A stretch of 9,574 nucleotides of DNA from Chloroflexota bacterium (GTDB lineage: Bacteria > Chloroflexota > Anaerolineae > Aggregatilineales > UBA2796). The notes beneath the pieces are model-generated. The model saw only the letters and a list, made by a program, of their open reading frames with translations, was not told where the DNA came from and made no database searches. The stretch lies in contig RFIM01000204.1 in the NCBI GenBank assembly GCA_003695215.1, positions 1-9,574 of the forward strand, written 5' to 3'. Shown here one piece after another: positions 6,187 to 9,574 of this stretch (its first letter is position 1; each line of letters starts with the position of its first letter). A program made the position numbers and the translations under genes.

Positions 6187-7959
6187 TCAGCGGCTAGCGC
6201 GTGCAGCCAGCTGTGCTTCTTGATCGATGCGGCGCGATTCCCAGTGCGGGCCGCCGAACAAGCCGTCTGTCTCGAAGAAAGCAGTGTACCACGGCTTGAC
6301 AGCGAAGATATCGATATCGAGGAAGAGGGGCATGATCGGGAACTCGCCTTCATAGCCGAAGAGCAACTCTTCGACTTCGCGATAGAGCTGTCGGCGCACT
6401 TCAGGATCGCTCTCGCGCGCGGCGCGCGCCAAGCGGCCGTCAATTTCCTCGCTGCATGGGCGCGAGTCGATCTCGCAGCTCAGCACGTCGTGCAGCCAGT
6501 TGTGTGCGTCAGGGTAATCGGGCAGCCAATTGATCAGATACATGTGCGGGCGCTCATTGGCTGGTGTACTCAGGCTGATGGTCTTGAGCAAGACCGTGAA
6601 TTCAGCTTGCTCCAGCACCAGCTTCTCGCGCGGGCAACCTAAGACGGTATTGGCCACGTTCTGCATGTATTCGCCCCATTGAGTGCGGCGCGGCGTGCTA
6701 AGAATAGTGATGCTCGGGAAGCCCTCGCAATTCGGATAGCCAGCCTTCGCCAACTCTTGGCGCGCAAACTCAGGATCGAAGCCAGGCGTCTCAGGCTGCC
6801 CGATCCCGACTTCGTTGATCGGCACGGCGCCGAAGATGCCAGGCGGCACAAAATGCGCCATTGGCACGCCTGCGCCGTTCAACATCTCAGTGATGAACGT
6901 CTGCCGATCCAACATGGCGCTGAAGGCGCGCCGCACATGGACGTTGTCAAAAGGCGGCTTATCGTAGTAGAAACCAAAGTAGAAGACAGCCAAATCGCTG
7001 GTTTGGCGCAATTCTCGGCTCAGCACAGGGTCTTGACGCGCGGCGCTCAGCTCTGCCTCAGGCACGCCCGAGATATCGATCTGATTGGCCTGGTATAGCG
7101 ACCAGATCGTGCCAGGATCGTTGACCACAATTGTGCTGACGCGCTCCAAGTTGCCGCCGTAGGTATCGTGGACCTCGACATAGAGCGGATTCTTGACGAA
7201 GACGCGGCTGACAGGCTTATCCCACTCTTGCAGCAGGAAGGCGCCGTTGGTCACGATGTTGCCTGGCTCGGTCCATTGCTCGCCGAATTCTTCAATGGTC
7301 TCGCGTGGCGTGGCGCGGAAAATCCACATGCTGCTGGCAGGCAAGAAGAAGCCGAAGGCTGCCTGCAAAGTGACTTCAAGCTGCGTGTCGCTCAGGGCGC
7401 GCACGCCGATCTGCTCGAAGTCATCGGCGCTGATCTGATCGGCCTCTTTGTTGAAAACGACATCGCAGCCCTTGATGAGCGCTGCCGCGATGCCGCTGTA
7501 GTAGCTGCCTAAGCGTGGATCGCAGCCGCGCCGAATGCCATAGACGAAATCCTGCGCGGTCACTTTGCGCACTTCAGTTGCCTCGCCTGTGGCAGGGTTG
7601 TAGCGCACCCAAGGCACGTCGTCGCGCAGGGTGAACGTCCAGACGTCGCCTGCCGCGTTGGCTTGCCAAGCCGTAGCCAGTTCGGGGCGGATGGCATTGG
7701 TCTTGGGATCGAAGTCGGTGAGGCCGAGGAATAAGTTCTCGATGATTTGGATCGAGGCGGTATCCTGAGCGACCTGCGGATCGAGCGTGGCGATCAGGCC
7801 TGTTGAGGCGGTGTAGAGCGTGACAGGCTCAGGGCTTTGCAGCAACGGGCTGCTCAGGACAAGCGAGAACTCGCCGAGTGAGGCTGCGTTCACGGCGCCG
7901 AGTGGCGCTAGCGCCAACAGCAGCGCGCCTACGAATACAGAAAGGCCTTTCAAGCGCAT
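6187..7959 (-). CDS. Family 5 (OppA/DppA-type) solute-binding protein, complete
   Basis: Exported ligand-binding protein of an Opp/Dpp-type importer, 590 residues. Residues 1-25 are a signal peptide (MRLKG, hydrophobic core VGALLLALAPL, cut after VNA at 25) with no lipobox cysteine. Family 5 features: the early IENLFLGL segment (73-80), WTFTLRDDVPW (107-117), YDKPPFDNVHVRRAFSAMLD (332-351), the typical hinge-region pattern, and WLPDYPDAHNWL (478-489), the equivalent of the ADY segment of peptide-binding proteins. Six cysteines occur, at 146, 165, 411, 442, 495 and 502, all matched in the neighbouring paralogue. The start is the ATG at 7959, supported by AAGGAG 6 bases upstream and by the signal peptide; the open frame runs 56 codons further upstream without such support. 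It has its own promoter and terminator. No permease or ATPase for import is in the window. Peptide is the likely ligand class, but other substrates (nickel, heme, oligosaccharides) occur in the family. Confidence 0.92.
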   Translation of the reverse strand: MRLKGLSVFVGALLLALAPLGAVNAASLGEFSLVLSSPLLQSPEPVTLYTASTGLIATLDPQVAQDTASIQIIENLFLGLTDFDPKTNAIRPELATAWQANAAGDVWTFTLRDDVPWVRYNPATGEATEVRKVTAQDFVYGIRRGCDPRLGSYYSGIAAALIKGCDVVFNKEADQISADDFEQIGVRALSDTQLEVTLQAAFGFFLPASSMWIFRATPRETIEEFGEQWTEPGNIVTNGAFLLQEWDKPVSRVFVKNPLYVEVHDTYGGNLERVSTIVVNDPGTIWSLYQANQIDISGVPEAELSAARQDPVLSRELRQTSDLAVFYFGFYYDKPPFDNVHVRRAFSAMLDRQTFITEMLNGAGVPMAHFVPPGIFGAVPINEVGIGQPETPGFDPEFARQELAKAGYPNCEGFPSITILSTPRRTQWGEYMQNVANTVLGCPREKLVLEQAEFTVLLKTISLSTPANERPHMYLINWLPDYPDAHNWLHDVLSCEIDSRPCSEEIDGRLARAARESDPEVRRQLYREVEELLFGYEGEFPIMPLFLDIDIFAVKPWYTAFFETDGLFGGPHWESRRIDQEAQLAARASR

Positions 7960-7965
7960 AAGAAG

Positions 7966-7971
7966 CTCCTT
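7966..7971 (-). promoter_or_regulatory. Shine-Dalgarno AAGGAG of the binding-protein gene
   Basis: AAGGAG on the minus strand, 6 bases before the ATG at 7959, within AAAAAGGAGC. It fixes the start at the signal peptide and argues against the longer reading frame that runs on to 8127. Confidence 0.85.
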
Positions 7972-7993
7972 TTTAACTAAAAGCGCAGAAGTA

Positions 7994-8023
7994 CTTATAA
8001 CAAGCCTGCCTTGCGTTGTGCAA
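7994..8023 (-). promoter_or_regulatory. Probable promoter of the complete binding-protein gene
   Basis: On the minus strand TGTTATAAG (8002 to 7994) matches an extended -10 element (TGnTATAAT, one mismatch). TTGCAC (8023 to 8018) lies 18 bases upstream as a weak -35. Transcription would begin about 28 bases before the start codon. The promoter lies downstream of the hairpin of the neighbouring paralogue, so this gene should be transcribed on its own. A short inverted repeat, CGTTG-TG-CAACG (8014-8025), covers the -35. Confidence 0.55.
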
Positions 8024-8084
8024 CGGGGCTCTGTTGTCAGCCTGAACAAGTGCTTGGTTTGGGCAGGGCGAGGCTCGGCCGAAT

Positions 8085-8116
8085 AAAAAGTGAGCGGAGC
8101 AAGTGCTCCGCTCACT
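8085..8116 (-). terminator. Intrinsic terminator of the partial binding-protein gene
   Basis: AGTGAGCGGAGC (8089-8100) pairs perfectly with GCTCCGCTCACT (8105-8116) around a 4-base loop, AAGT. On the minus strand the stem ends in a T-run (TTTTTATTC, complement of 8089-8081). It starts 14 bases after the stop codon at 8131-8133. The remaining bases up to the promoter at 8023 (8024-8084) hold no further feature I can support. Confidence 0.88.
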
Positions 8117-8130
8117 GAGAGACTCAAGGC

Positions 8131-9574
8131 TCAGCGGCTAGCGCGCGCGGCCAGCTGCGCAGCCTGGTCGATACGGCGCGATTCCCAGTGTGGGCCGCCG
8201 AACAGGCCGTCGGTATCGAAGAAGCCGAAGTACCATGGCTTGACCATGAAGATGTTGATGCGCAAGAACAGCGGCGCGATTGGGAAGTTGCCTTCGTAGC
8301 CGAAGAACAGCTCTTCTAGCTCGCGGTAGAGCTGTTCGCGCACGGCCGGATCGGTCTCGCGGGCAGCCTGGTCGATCTTCGTGTCGATCACGTCATCGCA
8401 CGGGCGCGCGAAGCTGTTCTCAGCCTTGCAGCTGAGCACGTCGTGCATCCAGTTGTGGCCATCGGGATAGTCTGGGCCCCACCCGAGGGTGAACATGTTC
8501 GGGCGCTGTGCAGTTGGCACATCCCTGCGGATCGAGCGCAGCAGCACAGTGAACTCGTTCTCTTCGATGATGATCTTCTCGCGCGGGCAGCCCAGATGCG
8601 TGTTGGCCGCATTCTGGAGGTACTCGCCCCAGTCGCTGGCGCCTTGATAGGTCAGCAGCGTGATCTCCGGGAAGCCTTCGCAGTTCGGATAGCCGGCTTT
8701 CTCCATCTCTTGGCGGGCGAACTCAGGATCGAAGCCAGGCGTATCGGGCTGACCGATGCCCACTTCGTTGATCGGCACGGCGCCGCGGATGCCCGGCGGC
8801 ATGAAGTGCGCCATTGGCACGCCACGCCCTTGCTGAATCTCGCTCACGAAGGTTTGGCGATCGATGATGGCGCTGAAGGCACGGCGCACATGCACGTTAT
8901 CGAACGGCGGCTTATCGTACATAAAGCCGAAGTAGAAGACGGCTAGATCGCTGTTCTGGCGCAATTCCTTGCTCAGCTCAGGATCTTGACGGATGCGCTG
9001 CAGCTCGGCAGTGGGCACGCCCGAGCTATCGATCTGGTTGGATTGGTAAAGCGACCAGATCGTGCCGCCGTCGTTCACCACCAAGGTGCTGACGCGCTCG
9101 ATGTTGCCGCCGTAGTCATCGTTCACCTTCGGGTAGAACGGATTCTTGATGAAAACGCGGTTGACCGTGCGATCCCATTCCTTCAACATGAACGGGCCGT
9201 TGGTGATGATGTTGCCAGGCTCGATCCACTGCTGGCCGAACTCTTCAATCGCCTCACGCGGCACAGCGCGGAAGACCCACATGCCGCTAGCAGGCAGGAA
9301 GAAGCCCAGCGCGCCCTGTGTAGTGACCTGCAGCTGCGTGTCGCTGAGCGCCACTACGCCAATTTCCTCGAAATCCGCCTCTGTGATGCTCGCCGCATCC
9401 TTGTTGAAGACCACATCGCAGCCCTTGATCATCGCCGCAGCCACGGAGCTGTAGTAGCCGCCCGTGCGCGGATCGCAGGCGCGGCGAATGCCGTAGACGA
9501 AGTCCTGCGCTGTCACATTGCGGATGATCGTCGTCTCATCGGTAGCAGGGTTGTAGCGCACCCAGGGCACATCA
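8131..9574 (-). CDS. Family 5 (OppA/DppA-type) solute-binding protein, N-terminus outside the window
   Basis: Paralogue of the binding protein encoded at 6187-7959. The visible 479 residues, counted from the GTG codon at 9570, correspond to residues 115-590 of the complete copy. The GTG is an internal valine, since the codon before it (GAT) also matches the paralogue, so about 114 N-terminal residues including any signal peptide lie beyond the right edge. My hand alignment gives about 348 identities in 476 positions (73%), with one 3-residue insertion (within SCKAENSFARPC, 380-391). The six cysteines (32, 51, 297, 328, 381, 391) all match. The family segment YDKPPFDNVHVRRAFSAIID (218-237) and WGPDYPDGHNWM (364-375) are present, and the last 28 residues are nearly identical to the paralogue. 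It has its own terminator. The paralogues probably serve the same kind of importer with different ligand ranges; this is inference. Confidence 0.92.
   Translation of the reverse strand, partial: DVPWVRYNPATDETTIIRNVTAQDFVYGIRRACDPRTGGYYSSVAAAMIKGCDVVFNKDAASITEADFEEIGVVALSDTQLQVTTQGALGFFLPASGMWVFRAVPREAIEEFGQQWIEPGNIITNGPFMLKEWDRTVNRVFIKNPFYPKVNDDYGGNIERVSTLVVNDGGTIWSLYQSNQIDSSGVPTAELQRIRQDPELSKELRQNSDLAVFYFGFMYDKPPFDNVHVRRAFSAIIDRQTFVSEIQQGRGVPMAHFMPPGIRGAVPINEVGIGQPDTPGFDPEFARQEMEKAGYPNCEGFPEITLLTYQGASDWGEYLQNAANTHLGCPREKIIIEENEFTVLLRSIRRDVPTAQRPNMFTLGWGPDYPDGHNWMHDVLSCKAENSFARPCDDVIDTKIDQAARETDPAVREQLYRELEELFFGYEGNFPIAPLFLRINIFMVKPWYFGFFDTDGLFGGPHWESRRIDQAAQLAARASR

Noticed and set aside
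6139..6642. Plus-strand open frame of 167 codons over the 3' part of the complete binding-protein gene
   Set aside because: It is antisense to a well-supported gene with a clear family match, begins inside the terminator hairpin, and shows no recognisable motif.
7960..8127. Fifty-six-codon upstream extension of the complete binding protein
   Set aside because: It would bury the signal peptide inside the protein and place coding sequence over the promoter and the neighbour's terminator.
8443..8946. Plus-strand open frame of 167 codons over the partial binding-protein gene
   Set aside because: It lies opposite a conserved coding region. Because the two paralogues are similar, both throw similar antisense frames, so the resemblance is not evidence of coding.

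Overview
The window looks like chromosomal DNA of a GC-rich bacterium, most plausibly a Chloroflexota (Anaerolineae-like) lineage. This is an inference from three things: a STAND/NB-ARC type ATPase, an ABC-2 permease fused to a SpoIIM-like domain, and large family 5 solute-binding proteins in tandem. No rRNA or other phylogenetic marker is present, so the assignment is tentative. No tRNA, rRNA, CRISPR array, insertion sequence or phage gene was seen.

Layout. (1) 2-1342, plus strand: a STAND/NB-ARC-like P-loop protein with an HTH-like segment. Its frame is open to the left edge, so the true start may lie outside. A hairpin follows. (2) 1483-3925, plus strand: a two-gene ABC operon, an ATPase of the NatA type overlapping by 17 bp a permease whose first half is ABC-2/NatB-like and whose second half is SpoIIM (DUF95)-like. 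(3) 3964-6069, minus strand and convergent with the operon: a superfamily 1 (UvrD/Rep-type) helicase with an N-terminal RelE/ParE-like domain, ending in a textbook terminator at 3925-3954. (4) 6187-7959, minus strand: a complete exported family 5 (OppA/DppA-type) solute-binding protein. (5) 8131 to the right edge, minus strand: a second binding protein, about 73% identical over the shared 476 residues by hand alignment, with its N-terminus cut off by the window edge.

How the genes work together. The ATPase and the ABC-2/SpoIIM permease should form one membrane complex. The two binding proteins would capture peptide-like ligands outside the membrane for an Opp/Dpp-type importer whose permease and ATPase genes are not in the window. 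Each binding-protein gene has its own 3' hairpin, and the complete one has its own plausible promoter, so they look like separate transcription units and not an operon. The helicase and the STAND protein have no visible functional partner here.

Most interesting points. These are the ABC-2/SpoIIM fusion, the RelE-like/helicase fusion without an antitoxin gene, the STAND protein whose expected Walker B acidic pair reads Asn-Arg, and the duplicated binding proteins, which share six cysteines and lack a lipobox in the complete copy. I do not see a clear multi-gene defence island or other obviously new system.
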